From NCBI GenBank assembly GCA_919901565.1, contig CAKKPE010000090.1, positions 1 through 37,867 of the forward strand: DNA of 37,867 nt. The letters are read 5' to 3'. The notes under the pieces are model-generated. The model saw only the letters and a list, made by a program, of their open reading frames with translations, was not told the DNA's origin and made no database searches. Within the stretch, counting starts at the first letter, position 1, and each line of letters starts with the position of its first letter. The position numbers were made by a program, and so were the translations under genes. The stretch comes from a bacterium. GTDB lineage: Bacteria > CG2-30-53-67. Shown here piece by piece: positions 1 through 8,164 of the stretch.

Positions 1-2
1 AA

Positions 3-86
3 TTCGCTACCGTCAACCTGACTCCCGACGCTTTTCATGGCGAATGGAACTACATCATTCAGCCAAGAAAAGTCCGTAAGTTGTAA
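3..86 (+). pseudogene. 3' end of a gene cut by the window edge, possibly PhoD-like phosphatase
   Basis: An open frame enters from the left edge and ends at a TAA at 84-86. Its last residues read FATVNLTPDAFHGEWNYI followed by a basic tail. A 'VTLTP...F..EW' ending resembles the C-terminus of PhoD-type alkaline phosphatases as I remember them, but only 27 codons are visible. It may be the intact end of a gene lying outside the window or a remnant. Function is tentative. Confidence 0.35.
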
Positions 87-105
87 ATGTTATTTATTGA
101 CACGT

Positions 106-209
106 ACTTACGTCACGGACAAGACCGACGCGCAATTCAGTCATGGCATCTGTCCGGATTGCGCCGAACGCTTGTACGGTGAGTACCTGCCGCCGGACAA
201 GGAATAACA
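106..209 (+). pseudogene. C-terminal remnant of a PAS/histidine-kinase type sensor
   Basis: The frame at 106-180 reads TYVTDKTDAQFSHGICPDCAERLYG. The 'SHGICPDCAERLY' ending is the C-terminal signature of many PAS-domain sensor and response-regulator proteins. The natural ending (GEYLPPDKE, stop at 207-209) is in another frame, so a 2-nt shift separates the two halves near 181. No upstream body of such a protein is present: the sequence before 100 belongs to the end of another frame. I read it as a decayed fragment left by a rearrangement. Confidence 0.4.
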
Positions 210-300
210 GCAAGGTTTCAGGAAAGGATTATGGGTTTCGAGAAAAAAGAACCATCACTTGATGAATAGCCTGTTGCAGAAGGGTTTTTCTACAAGCTTG

Positions 301-711
301 TCAGGCGGTAAGTTGTGACGCTTCCAACCCGAGAACGGCTGCGAGCTCTGGCATATTGTAACTCACATGAACATCGATACCCTGCGACTCCGAGAGCATT
401 TGGTACATTCTGATCATGCCATAGATAAGGGGATTCGGAACCAAGTAACACGCCTTAATCTGTGGCTGGCCTTTCCGGGACTCCGATTCCTGCGCGGAAA
501 TGGACAGCATGTCGTTGAAATTCAGATCAAGCCCTGTGACTCGGGTGAGATCATGAAACCTGTTGACGTTGGTCAATCCAGCCTTCAGGAGGCATTCACG
601 GCAAGTAGCAATATCATTCCCTCGGTCGTTTGTCAGTACCCCCGTTGGTCGGCAGATGAGCAATCCCAGGTCCTCTCTGTACCCACCGCACTGCCATGGA
701 CATGTGATCAT
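301..711 (-). CDS. conserved hypothetical protein, STAS-like size
   Basis: This 136-residue frame has a natural amino-acid composition and a two-part look. The first part includes 'YREDLGLLICRPTGVLTNDRG' and a Cys pair (CRECL). The second ends in 'LVPNPLIYGMIRMYQMLSES...VSYNMPELAAVLGLE', with helix-strand alternation like small STAS-like or SpoIIAA-like proteins of deltaproteobacteria. No catalytic motif is recognisable. Upstream codons at 711 give no clear ribosome-binding site, so the start is uncertain. It stands alone between the broken fragments at the left edge and the end of the dsr region. I do not recognise a function. Low-molecular-weight regulator is the most I would guess. Confidence 0.55.
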   Translation of the reverse strand: MITCPWQCGGYREDLGLLICRPTGVLTNDRGNDIATCRECLLKAGLTNVNRFHDLTRVTGLDLNFNDMLSISAQESESRKGQPQIKACYLVPNPLIYGMIRMYQMLSESQGIDVHVSYNMPELAAVLGLEASQLTA

Positions 712-945
712 CTCATCGCCTACATATTCCGCCTCTTACCTGTTTAGCACCGCGGAAGCTTTCCAAATATCTCGTTTGCCTGCCCTTTACTTATAAGGGT
801 GCAGTATAGGACGTCTGTGGAATGAACGAAAATAATTTTCTTTTTCAAGCAAGCTATAATTTACCATCACATTACGGATGTGTCAAGAACAATACCGAAA
901 TTGTGTATGGGTTATGACAATTCTATCTTATCGTTGCGAAGACTG
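712..945. other. intergenic stretch, no gene seen
   Basis: This AT-rich stretch between the hypothetical gene and the AT-rich repeat at 946-1003 has no convincing reading frame. It presumably carries the promoter of the minus-strand gene ending at 301, but I cannot point to clear -35/-10 boxes. Confidence 0.4.
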
Positions 946-1003
946 ATTGATTTTTGGTTCTTTATCTTTAATTTTTATATCCGTTCAACTTTCTTACAAA
1001 AGA
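946..1003 (+). repeat. AT-rich MITE-like repeat, copy C (one end only)
   Basis: The sequence TTTTTGGTTCTTTATCTTT, then AATTTTTAT and CCGTTCAACTTTCTTAC, closely matches one end of the larger elements at 4528-4704 and (inverted) 19203-19483. Only the end carrying the CCGTTCAACTTTCTT tail is present, so this is a partial or decayed copy. It lies just downstream of the operon terminator at 1036-1072. Confidence 0.6.
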
Positions 1004-1035
1004 ACCGAAATTTTTAAGAGTCCCCCGATAACCTG

Positions 1036-1072
1036 AAAAAAAAGGGCCGGTGTGTTCAAGACACATCGGCCC
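1036..1072 (-). terminator. intrinsic terminator closing the long dsr region
   Basis: On the minus strand a 12-bp GC-rich stem (arms 1044-1055 and 1061-1072, one G-T type mismatch, 5-nt loop) is followed by eight T residues (plus-strand A-run 1036-1043). It lies about 20 bp past the stop of the ferritin-like gene ending at 1094, the last minus-strand gene of the sulfur region. Confidence 0.9.
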
Positions 1073-1093
1073 CTGGAATCTCATAAGGGAATC

Positions 1094-1549
1094 TTAATCT
1101 CCGCCTTTGGCCATGAGGTTGTCGTACAGGGTTTCAAGCGCCAGTTTGTGCTTGGCCTCTTCCTGTGAGAGCATCTGGAAGAGCTTCTTATGGCCGCCTG
1201 CATCCACATGGCCGACGCAGTCGTCGTAGAATTTCTTGGCCTTCTCCTCCCGCTTCATGGCCAGCCTCAGGATATCCGGGTAGGACATGCCCGCCTTGTA
1301 TGTGATGTCAACCATATAGTCGCTGCGCTTCAGATCGGCGATCCTGGCCGGATTGAACCCGGCCACGTTCTTGGGATCGAGGTCTTCCAGCATGGTCTTG
1401 TGTTTCTTCTCCTCATTGGCAAAGGACTCAAAGGTCTTCTTGCCCGCGCTGTATTTCTCCTGCTTGCCCGCTTCCGTGTAGAAATTCATCGCCTCTGCTT
1501 CTTTCTCTATAGCGTACTTGATGATATCCTTAATGGACTTAAAACTCAT
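1094..1549 (-). CDS. ferritin-like (rubrerythrin-type) di-iron protein 1
   Basis: This 151-residue protein has the two-fold ferritin/rubrerythrin di-iron pattern without a rubredoxin domain. Likely iron ligands are E17 in an ExxAxxFY helix, E47-x-x-H50 (EEKKH), E101 in a second ExxAxxFY-type helix and E131-x-x-H134 (EEAKH). Such proteins usually act as cytoplasmic peroxidases or iron-handling proteins in anaerobes. The start is supported by AAAAGGAGAG just upstream. It is the last gene of the minus-strand run, right after nfnB, and a terminator follows. A sister gene of similar length lies upstream of nfnA at 3970-4437, so NfnAB is bracketed by two such proteins. A peroxide-protection role is inferred from the family. 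Confidence 0.85.
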   Translation of the reverse strand: MSFKSIKDIIKYAIEKEAEAMNFYTEAGKQEKYSAGKKTFESFANEEKKHKTMLEDLDPKNVAGFNPARIADLKRSDYMVDITYKAGMSYPDILRLAMKREEKAKKFYDDCVGHVDAGGHKKLFQMLSQEEAKHKLALETLYDNLMAKGGD

Positions 1550-1593
1550 GGTCCTCTCCTTTTATCAATGTTTACTGACTGCTGACAGCTTCT

Positions 1594-3054
1594 CTATTGT
1601 TTCCCGTTGGGTGTCCACTCGCCCGTCTGCAAGTACTGCTGGATGGACTTGGCCGCGTTGCGCCCTGCACCCATGGCCAGAATCACCGTAGCGCTCCCGG
1701 TCACGATATCCCCGCCGGCAAAGACACCTTTCTTGCTGGTACGGCATGTGGTTTCGTTTTCCACTTCGATGTAGCCTTTTTTATTCAGCTTCAGGTCAGG
1801 CGTGGTCTGCGCAATCAGGGGGTTGGCGCTGGTCCCGATCGCGATGATCACGGCATCCATCTCCATGATGAATTCGGAACCCTTGACCGGAACAGGCCGG
1901 CGTCTGCCCGACGCATCGGGTTCGCCCAGATCCATCTTCAGGCACTCCAGCCCGGTGACCCATCCCTGCTCATTGCCGATGACACGGACCGGTGCGGTCA
2001 GGTTTTTGAACTGGACCCCTTCATGTTCCGCATGATCGACCTCCTCCTTCCGGGCCGGCATCTCCGCCCTGGACCGCCTATAGACGATGTAGGCGTTATC
2101 CGCTCCTAGCCGGAGGGCCGTACGGACCGAATCCATGGCCACATTCCCGCCTCCGATAACGGCCACATTCTTATGCTTTTTGATGGGGGTGTCGTGTTTG
2201 GGGAAATCAAAAGACTTCATCAGGTTGTTCCGGGTCAGATATTCGTTCGCCGAATAGACCCCGTTCAGGTTCTCGCCGGGAACATCCATGAACCAGGGAA
2301 GTCCGGCCCCGCTGCCGATGAAGACCGCATCAAAGCCGTCTTCCTTCATGAGCTGGTCAATGGTGCGGATCTTCCCGATCACATGATTGAGCTTCAGATC
2401 AACGCCAAGCCGCGTCAGATACTGCACCTCCCGTTCCACAATGGCCTTGGGAAGGCGGAATTCGGGGATCCCGTAGACCAGCACCCCTCCGGCCTTGTGC
2501 AGGGCCTCAAAAATGGTCACATCGTGTCCCAGCATGATCAGGTCGAAGGCCACGGTCAAACCGCCGGGTCCTGCACCCACAACAGCCACCTTCTTGCCGG
2601 TCTTGGGCGGAAGTTCAGGCAGCGGGACTTCACCATGAGCGGCCTCATAGTCCGCCACAAAGCGCTCGAGCCGTCCGATGGCAACGGGTTCTCCCTTCTT
2701 ACCCACGATACAGACCTTTTCGCACTGGTCCTCCTGAGGACAGACACGGCCGCACACAGCCGGAAGCAGGTTATATTTCTTGATGTGCTGGGCCGCCTTC
2801 AGGTATTCCTTCTCCTTGACCAGCTTGATAAAACCGGGTATGTCGATGGAGACGGGACAGCCGGAAATACAGAAAGGCTTCTTGCATTGAATACATCGGC
2901 TCGCTTCAAGGGCCGCCTGTTCCATTTTATACCCGAGGGTCACGGAGTCAAAATTCCCGGCCCTCTTGTGGGGATCCTGTTCCGGCATGGACTGCCTGGG
3001 GATCTTGGGCTTCTTTGGTTTTTCGCCTGCCTTGGTCTCCTTCTCCTCACTCAT
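1594..3054 (-). CDS. nfnB: NfnB-like large subunit (GltA-type NADPH:ferredoxin oxidoreductase)
   Basis: At 486 residues it has the size and domain order of the NfnB/SudA/GltA family. An N-terminal cluster-binding region (CIQCKKPFCISGCP, then a Cys-rich CGRVCPQEDQCEKVC) is followed by an FAD Rossmann motif (VAVVGAGPGGLTVAFDL) and an NADPH site (VAVIGGGNVAMDSVRTALRLGA). The C-terminus carries the conserved GDIVTGSATVI flavin-binding segment. NfnAB couples NADPH with NAD(H) and ferredoxin by flavin-based electron bifurcation; the same fold is annotated as sulfide dehydrogenase or small glutamate-synthase subunit. The small subunit lies 37 bp upstream in the same operon, which favours Nfn over a glutamate synthase. 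Role at the end of the dsr region: redox balancing of NAD(P)H and ferredoxin (inference). Confidence 0.88.
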   Translation of the reverse strand: MSEEKETKAGEKPKKPKIPRQSMPEQDPHKRAGNFDSVTLGYKMEQAALEASRCIQCKKPFCISGCPVSIDIPGFIKLVKEKEYLKAAQHIKKYNLLPAVCGRVCPQEDQCEKVCIVGKKGEPVAIGRLERFVADYEAAHGEVPLPELPPKTGKKVAVVGAGPGGLTVAFDLIMLGHDVTIFEALHKAGGVLVYGIPEFRLPKAIVEREVQYLTRLGVDLKLNHVIGKIRTIDQLMKEDGFDAVFIGSGAGLPWFMDVPGENLNGVYSANEYLTRNNLMKSFDFPKHDTPIKKHKNVAVIGGGNVAMDSVRTALRLGADNAYIVYRRSRAEMPARKEEVDHAEHEGVQFKNLTAPVRVIGNEQGWVTGLECLKMDLGEPDASGRRRPVPVKGSEFIMEMDAVIIAIGTSANPLIAQTTPDLKLNKKGYIEVENETTCRTSKKGVFAGGDIVTGSATVILAMGAGRNAAKSIQQYLQTGEWTPNGKQ

Positions 3055-3091
3055 ACTTCCATATCCTCATTAAATAGAATTAATAAAGTTC

Positions 3092-3943
3092 TCAGCTCTT
3101 ATGGCAGGTCTGTTTTTCGCAGGTCTCCCGTGCAAGTTTCTCTTCGGGAAGATACTGCCGCTGGCGCATCATCATCTCTTCAAAATCAACCTGATGACCG
3201 TCAAATTCCGGGCCGTCCACACAGACGAACTTGGTCTTTCCGCCCACGGTCACCCGGCAGGCGCCGCACATCCCGGTCCCGTCCACCATGATCGTATTGA
3301 GGCTTGCAAAGGTACGAAGCTTGTAGGGTTCCGTGACTTTGCAGACGAATTTCATCATAATGGGCGGGCCGATGACTACCACCAGATCGATGGGGATCTT
3401 CTCCACCTCAATCATGTGCTTGAGTTCGTCCGTAACGAACCCGTGCCGGCCGTAGGACCCGTCGTCCGTGGTGATCCGTATCTCATGGCTGGCCTTTTTC
3501 ATCTTATCTTCATAGATGAGCAGATCCTTGGATCGGGCGCCCAGAATCGAGATGACCTTGTTTCCGGCGTCTTTCATGGCCTTGGCTATGGGATGGACCG
3601 GAGCGATACCGATGCCGCCGCCGACGCAGACCACGGTTCCGAACTTCTCAACATGCGTGGGCTTGCCCAGGGGCCCGGCCATATGATGGATATGGTCGCC
3701 TTTGTTGAGCATTCCGAGACACATGGTCGACTTCCCCACTTCCTGGAAAAGGATGCTGATGGTCCCTTTGTTCGCGTCTTTATCAGCGATAGTCAGGGGG
3801 ATCCTCTCCCCATTCTCATCCACGATCAGGATGATGAACTGGCCTGCGTGATGGGCCTTGGCAATCGCCGGGGCCTTGACCACAAATTCCTTGATCTTCG
3901 GCACTTCATCGGACCAGACTTTCTTCTCTAATATTTCAAACAT
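3092..3943 (-). CDS. nfnA: NfnA-like small subunit (ferredoxin-NADP reductase type)
   Basis: This 283-residue protein shows the three parts of NfnA/SudB: a flavin beta-barrel (residues about 1-95, with 'RIPLTIAD'), an NAD-binding domain with GGGIGIAP near residue 110, and a C-terminal [2Fe-2S] site 'GTGMCGACRVTV...FVCVDGPEFDG'. It oxidises or reduces NAD(H) and passes electrons to NfnB. The adjacent large subunit and ferritin-like neighbours fit one transcript. Family alternatives are dihydroorotate dehydrogenase electron-transfer subunit or sulfide dehydrogenase beta subunit; the neighbour NfnB decides for Nfn/Sud. Confidence 0.88.
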   Translation of the reverse strand: MFEILEKKVWSDEVPKIKEFVVKAPAIAKAHHAGQFIILIVDENGERIPLTIADKDANKGTISILFQEVGKSTMCLGMLNKGDHIHHMAGPLGKPTHVEKFGTVVCVGGGIGIAPVHPIAKAMKDAGNKVISILGARSKDLLIYEDKMKKASHEIRITTDDGSYGRHGFVTDELKHMIEVEKIPIDLVVVIGPPIMMKFVCKVTEPYKLRTFASLNTIMVDGTGMCGACRVTVGGKTKFVCVDGPEFDGHQVDFEEMMMRQRQYLPEEKLARETCEKQTCHKS

Positions 3944-3969
3944 CGGTTTTCTACCTTTACACTCACGGT

Positions 3970-4437
3970 TTAATATTTCTGATCTTGAAGGTCGTCGTAC
4001 TCCTCTTCAAAACGCTTGAGATGCTTTTTCTCTTCCTGGGCCAGGAGGTTGAAGAGCTTCTTGGCCTCAGTGTCGTCCACATACAGGGAAAACTTCTCAT
4101 AGCTCTGGATCGCTTCCTTCTCCTTGGCCATGCCTACCTCCAGAACATCCTTGTAGGTGGCGTCCTGATCCAGATGATCCACCGGCTTTATGTAGTCGGT
4201 GTATCCGAATGTATGAATAGCCTCGTGCACCTTCGGCACGACCCCCTTTTTGTTGAGGTTTTTCTGCAAGGCATCCAGGCGGTCGCTGTGGCCCTGTTCC
4301 TCGTCGGCCAGGGACTTGAGGAATTCCTTCACATGGCTCAGGTTCGCTATCCTGGCCGCATCCAGGTAAAACTTTTTCGCATTGTCTTCTGCGATCTTGG
4401 CGTAGCTGATGATTTCACTAAAGGTTAATTCTTCCAT
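3970..4437 (-). CDS. ferritin-like (rubrerythrin-type) di-iron protein 2
   Basis: This 155-residue paralogue of the protein at 1094-1549 keeps the di-iron ligands: E17, E47-x-x-H50 (EEQGH), E106 and E136-x-x-H139 (EEKKH). There is no rubredoxin domain, so electrons for peroxide reduction would have to come from another donor. It sits 26 bp upstream of nfnA, so it is probably the first gene of a small unit with nfnA-nfnB-ferritin 1. Upstream there are about 300 bp of repeat-rich DNA separating it from dsrL. The two ferritin-like proteins are diverged outside the ligands, so this is an old duplication. Confidence 0.85.
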   Translation of the reverse strand: MEELTFSEIISYAKIAEDNAKKFYLDAARIANLSHVKEFLKSLADEEQGHSDRLDALQKNLNKKGVVPKVHEAIHTFGYTDYIKPVDHLDQDATYKDVLEVGMAKEKEAIQSYEKFSLYVDDTEAKKLFNLLAQEEKKHLKRFEEEYDDLQDQKY

Positions 4438-4511
4438 GTCAACTCCTGTAACTCAGAATTCATATATCAGTCTGCAGATTAAACCCAGCAATACTTAAGA
4501 AATCAAAGTAC

Positions 4512-4530
4512 TTCTTGAGCTCCTCAAGAA
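4512..4530. repeat. short perfect inverted repeat at the repeat border
   Basis: Eight-bp arms TTCTTGAG and CTCAAGAA with a 3-nt loop lie directly at the left border of the AT-rich MITE-like element. There is no T-run of note on either strand, so a terminator role is doubtful. Confidence 0.45.
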
Positions 4531-4704
4531 TCAAAAATCAAAGATTAAAGATCAAAATGACAAATCAAAATATAAAAATTTATGCCGTCTTTTTTTTAGG
4601 GTGCCTGCAAATGTTCATTTTTGACTTTTACTCTGTCATTTTGATTTTTGATTCTTTATCTTTAATTTTTATGACTATTTCTATAACCGTTTAACTTTCT
4701 TGCA
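4528..4704 (+). repeat. AT-rich MITE-like element, copy A
   Basis: An element of about 175 bp whose ends are imperfect inverted repeats: a left ATCAAAAATCAAAGATTAAAG-type end and a right TTTGATTTTTGATTCTTTATC-type end, followed by the tail CCGTTTAACTTTCTTGC. The same ends occur in inverted orientation at 19203-19483, including an identical 23-nt stretch, and the right end alone is at 946-1003. No gene is inside. It fills most of the gap between dsrL and the ferritin-nfn genes. Confidence 0.65.
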
Positions 4705-4738
4705 ATAATAAACCAAACCTTACACGGTTCCCTGCGAT

Positions 4739-6427
4739 TTAGAGCATATCAATGTAGCCGCAGGGGCACTCTTCGGCGCACTTCTTGCAGCCCTGGCAGG
4801 TCTCCAGGTGGAACTCATAGTGCTGCCCCACGGGCATATCCTTGGAGAGCTTCTTCACGGCACTGTCCGAACAGTAGGTAAAGCAGTTGTCACAGTCAAA
4901 ACACTTGCCGCAGCTGAGGCATCTCTTGGATTCCTCAATGGCCCGGGCCTCTTCCAGGGTGAAGTGGATCTCCTTGAAGTTGTCCGTGCGCTCCGCAACG
5001 GAGAGGGATCTGACCTTGGTCCTCTCCAGCGGGGCATAGTGGTTGAGGTTCATCTTTTCATGCCGGACGATCGGAAGTTCTTCAACCTTCGCCGGCTGTG
5101 TCCCGCGCAGATAATTGTGGATCGCATGAGCGGTCCTGGCGCCCAGACCGATAGCCTGCGTCGCGATGCCGAGCCCCACGGTCACGTCTCCGCCTGCAAA
5201 GACGCCGGGGATGTCGGTGGTGCCGTCATCATTGGCGGTGATCCACCCCTTCTGATTCTTGAACCTTTCCATTCCTTCATAATCCGGGGCCTGGCCGATG
5301 GCCGAGACCACCGTCGTCACATCCATGGTATATTCCGAGCCCGGCACCGGAACAGGCCGCCTTCTTCCGGAGGCATCGGGTTCGCCCAATTCCATGCGAA
5401 GGGCCTTGAGCTGGACGGCCTTTCCGTCTCCGTTTTTGATGATCTCTACAGGCGCCGCCAGAAATTCAAATTTAATCCCTTCTTCCTCAGCCAGCACGAT
5501 CTCGTGCTCAATGGCCGGCATTTCGTTCCGGGTCCGGCGGTAGAGGATGGTAACGTCGGCCCCCATCCTCATGGAACTCATGGCCGCATCGATCGCGGTA
5601 TCGCCTCCGCCGACGACCACCACCTTCTTGCCGATGTCCCATCGTTCACCGGCGTTGGTCTTGTGCAGATACGCGGCGCCGGTCCAAACGTTGCCGGCAT
5701 CCTCGCCGGGGATGTTCATATCCCATCCGGTGTGGGCGCCGATGGAGACATAGACGGCCTTGTACTGCTTCTGCAGATCCTCAAAGGTGATGTCCTTCCC
5801 GATCTTGCTCTTGTATTTGATCTCTACACCCAGGTCCACAATCTTCCGGATCTCTGCATCGAGGATGTCATCGGGAAGCCGGTAGATGGGGATCCCGAAG
5901 CGGAGCATACCGCCGCCTTTGTCAAACATCTCGAAAACCGTCACCTTGTATCCCTGCCGGGCCAGCTGGTAGGCACAGGAAAGCCCTGACGGTCCGGCGC
6001 CGATGACGGCCACCTTCTCACTATAGGCATCCCCGTCCAGCTTCTTCAGAGGGAGATTGTGCTTGATTCCGTAATCACCGACGAACCGCTCCATGCTGTT
6101 GATCCCAACGGCCACGTCCTTGGCCTTGCGGTTGCATTCGGTTTCGCAGGGGTGAGGGCATACCCTTCCCATGACCGCAGGAAACGGATTGTTATGGGTG
6201 ATGATATACCAAGCCTCCTTGAACGATTCATCATAGGAACGATTGTAGCTCTCGGACTGGGCAATATAGGTCAGGTAGCCCCGGATGTCCTCGCTGCTGG
6301 GGCAGGTGAATGTGCACGGCGGGGTCTTGGGCGAATATTTCGGCCTCAGATTGGAAGATTCTCCTCCGCCTTTCCCGCCGACACGGGAGCCTAATGTCCT
6401 TTTCTTTTTCTTGACCTGTAGTGCCAT
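4739..6427 (-). CDS. dsrL: DsrL-like iron-sulfur flavoprotein (copy 1, next to dsrD)
   Basis: This 562-residue protein has N-terminal cysteines for a linear cluster site (CTFTCPSSEDIRGYL, then GRVCPHPCETECNRK), an FAD site (VAVIGAGPSGLSCAYQLARQ), an NADPH site (VVVVGGGDTAIDAAMSSMRMGA) and two C-terminal [4Fe-4S] ferredoxin motifs ending CQGCKKCAEECPCGYIDML. That is the DsrL layout. DsrL is a NAD(P)H:acceptor oxidoreductase that works with DsrAB; it is essential in sulfur oxidisers and a related form occurs in some sulfite reducers. AAGGAG precedes the ATG. It follows dsrA-dsrB-dsrD after about 310 bp of structured, repeat-bearing DNA. A second, diverged DsrL is at 28663-30474. Confidence 0.85.
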   Translation of the reverse strand: MALQVKKKKRTLGSRVGGKGGGESSNLRPKYSPKTPPCTFTCPSSEDIRGYLTYIAQSESYNRSYDESFKEAWYIITHNNPFPAVMGRVCPHPCETECNRKAKDVAVGINSMERFVGDYGIKHNLPLKKLDGDAYSEKVAVIGAGPSGLSCAYQLARQGYKVTVFEMFDKGGGMLRFGIPIYRLPDDILDAEIRKIVDLGVEIKYKSKIGKDITFEDLQKQYKAVYVSIGAHTGWDMNIPGEDAGNVWTGAAYLHKTNAGERWDIGKKVVVVGGGDTAIDAAMSSMRMGADVTILYRRTRNEMPAIEHEIVLAEEEGIKFEFLAAPVEIIKNGDGKAVQLKALRMELGEPDASGRRRPVPVPGSEYTMDVTTVVSAIGQAPDYEGMERFKNQKGWITANDDGTTDIPGVFAGGDVTVGLGIATQAIGLGARTAHAIHNYLRGTQPAKVEELPIVRHEKMNLNHYAPLERTKVRSLSVAERTDNFKEIHFTLEEARAIEESKRCLSCGKCFDCDNCFTYCSDSAVKKLSKDMPVGQHYEFHLETCQGCKKCAEECPCGYIDML

Positions 6428-6461
6428 ATGACTTACTCCTTATTATACAGAGCAACATAAC

Positions 6462-6573
6462 TTTGCATACCTTTGTTGCTTCCTCGTCTCGTTGTTGCGG
6501 CGTACAATCAGTACGCCTCACTCCTCAACTTCGTCGCGCCTTGGTCTGCTTTGTTCTGTCGCTCTGTATGCGA
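6462..6573. repeat. palindromic repeat unit between dsrD and dsrL
   Basis: The segment is bounded by GCATAC (6465-6470) and GTATGC (6566-6571) and has a 7-bp perfect hairpin in its centre (GGCGTAC 6499-6505, GTACGCC 6511-6517). No coding frame is convincing. It looks like a small REP/MITE-type insertion in the dsr operon. There is no second copy in the window, so dispersal is inferred. Confidence 0.45.
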
Positions 6574-6586
6574 ATTTATTTATTAC

Positions 6587-6630
6587 CTTTTTCGCTCTTG
6601 AGAACAGCTCTGCTTTCAAGAGCGAAAAAG
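6587..6630. promoter_or_regulatory. 15-bp perfect inverted repeat in the dsrD-dsrL gap
   Basis: The arms at 6587-6601 and 6616-6630 are a perfect 15-bp match with a 14-nt loop, so a very stable RNA hairpin would form in the transcript. No T-run follows on the minus strand. It may be a processing or mRNA-stability element, or a partial attenuator that lowers dsrL relative to dsrABD. Function is inferred. Confidence 0.55.
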
Positions 6631-6632
6631 AT

Positions 6633-6681
6633 AGCCGGTCGATCTCAGAAACGGTGTACTCCCGTCCGGAGACGACCGGCT
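6633..6681. promoter_or_regulatory. second hairpin in the dsrD-dsrL gap
   Basis: Nine-bp perfect arms AGCCGGTCG (6633-6641) and CGACCGGCT (6673-6681), with further partial pairing inside. It is immediately next to the 15-bp inverted repeat, so the intergenic RNA would carry two stems in tandem. Confidence 0.45.
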
Positions 6682-6738
6682 GCTTGATGCAATAATTTTA
6701 TTTCCATCCGATAAGGTCTGGAAAGGAAACTGCACTTA

Positions 6739-6987
6739 TTACTTGGCAGCCCCTTCTATACCGGGAAGGGCGATGAAACTCCCGCCTGCATAACCGTAAA
6801 CACAGCGGCCCGAGTCCATGAGCGTCCGGATGGCCGCCTTGCAATCCGCCTTGTCGACCTTGTCCCCGTATGTGGCCAGGATCTCCTTGGTCAGGTCGGT
6901 GGACTTGTACCGCTTCTTCCCGGCATATTCCTTCACAATATTGAACATGGCATCCGCAATTGCTTCGACAGACATTTTATCTGCCAT
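6739..6987 (-). CDS. dsrD: DsrD, activator of dissimilatory sulfite reductase
   Basis: This 82-residue protein is close to the usual DsrD length (about 78) and has its winged-helix pattern: 'YAGKKRYKSTDLTKEIL' and 'ADCKAAIRTLMDSGRCVYGYAGGSFI'. DsrD binds and stimulates DsrAB and is used as a marker for the reductive direction. It sits 17 bp downstream of dsrB, as in sulfate reducers. The ATG is preceded by a run of eight G residues, a poor but possible ribosome site; a second ATG is four codons in. No DsrD follows the second dsrAB in this window. Confidence 0.93.
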   Translation of the reverse strand: MADKMSVEAIADAMFNIVKEYAGKKRYKSTDLTKEILATYGDKVDKADCKAAIRTLMDSGRCVYGYAGGSFIALPGIEGAAK

Positions 6988-7004
6988 GGCTTGGACCCCC
7001 CCCT

Positions 7005-8093
7005 TTATTGAAATTTGATGTGCGTAGACCTCTTATAGGTCTCGCCTGCATGTTTGAAATCATCGATATGATACTTGGTGAATTCCAGACCGGTCATGCT
7101 GAAAAACTTGGGCCAGCCGATGCGGTCAATCCATTCTCCGAGACGCTCATACTTATGGGCGTCCGACGCATAGACCTTCACGATGTTCTTCACGACATCG
7201 GTCACTTCGGGCCACCGCGGCGGGTTGTTCGGAATGAAGGGAACAGCCAGTTTGGTGAACATCGGCTCGGTCCTCGCATTGGAAACCTTGCCGCCCACCC
7301 AGATCGAAATCCCGTCATTCAAGGGGTCTGCGATCGGCATGGCAGGACAAACGGTAAAACAGTTGGCACAGAACATACAGCGGTCCTCATCGATCTGTAC
7401 ACTCGCCTTGCCGTTGACCGTGGTCGGCCGGATAGCCGCCGTGGGACAGGACGAAACCGTGGTCGGAATTTCGCATACGTTGGCCACGGTCGCATCATTA
7501 ATCTTGGGCGGACGCCGGTGTATCCCCAGGATCGCGATGTCCGAACAGTGCACGGCCCCGCACATATTGAGGCAGCAGGCCGCCGCCAGTTTGAGCTTGT
7601 GGGGAAGTTTCGCCTCAACGAAATATTCATACAGTTCATCCATCATCGCCTTCACCACTCCGGACACATCCGTGGCCGCTGAATGACAGTGCACCCATCC
7701 CTGCGTATGGATGATGTTCGATATGGAGTTGTTGGTCCCTCCCACCGGATACCCCTTGGCGTTCAGGTCCTTGATCAGGGGGTCGATGTTCTTCTGCTGA
7801 TCAGTCATGAATTCCACGTTGTTCCGGCTGGTAAAGCGGAGATGGCCTCCGCAGTACTTCTCGGCCAGATCAGCGAACAACCGGATCGTATCCACGCTGA
7901 TGAGCCTCGGTGAGCCGGCGCGGACCGAAAAGATCTTGTCACCGGACTCTGCTACGTGAACCAGGACACCCGGTTTCAGGTATTCATGGTATTTCCATTT
8001 CCCGTAATTCTTCTTGACCACGGGATGGAGAAACTGTTCATAATGCGGCGGACCGATATCGGTCTTCTTTTTTGGTGCAGCTGGTTCTGCCAT
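7005..8093 (-). CDS. dsrB: dissimilatory sulfite reductase beta subunit, reductive type (copy 1)
   Basis: DsrB with all cofactor residues: C136 ([10 protein letters not shown]) and C173, C174, C178 in [14 protein letters not shown] bind the siroheme-[4Fe-4S] unit, and a ferredoxin domain follows ([15 protein letters not shown]). With DsrA it forms the alpha2-beta2 enzyme that reduces sulfite and loads sulfur onto DsrC. '[16 protein letters not shown]' is the form I know from sulfate reducers, in contrast to copy 2 (CCQINCGGQADIAI). The ATG at 8093 is chosen because GGAGG lies 8 nt upstream; an in-frame ATG at 8099 is too close to it. dsrD follows. Confidence 0.95.
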   Translation of the reverse strand: MAEPAAPKKKTDIGPPHYEQFLHPVVKKNYGKWKYHEYLKPGVLVHVAESGDKIFSVRAGSPRLISVDTIRLFADLAEKYCGGHLRFTSRNNVEFMTDQQKNIDPLIKDLNAKGYPVGGTNNSISNIIHTQGWVHCHSAATDVSGVVKAMMDELYEYFVEAKLPHKLKLAAACCLNMCGAVHCSDIAILGIHRRPPKINDATVANVCEIPTTVSSCPTAAIRPTTVNGKASVQIDEDRCMFCANCFTVCPAMPIADPLNDGISIWVGGKVSNARTEPMFTKLAVPFIPNNPPRWPEVTDVVKNIVKVYASDAHKYERLGEWIDRIGWPKFFSMTGLEFTKYHIDDFKHAGETYKRSTHIKFQ

Positions 8094-8164
8094 GATCATT
8101 ACCTCCTTCTATGATTCCTTGATGATTTATATATAATATTCTTATTCGTTCCTTTTCAACCCGG

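Noticed and set aside
2173-3291. A 372-codon open frame on the plus strand
   Set aside because: Antisense to nfnB and nfnA, which carry clear flavin and iron-sulfur motifs.
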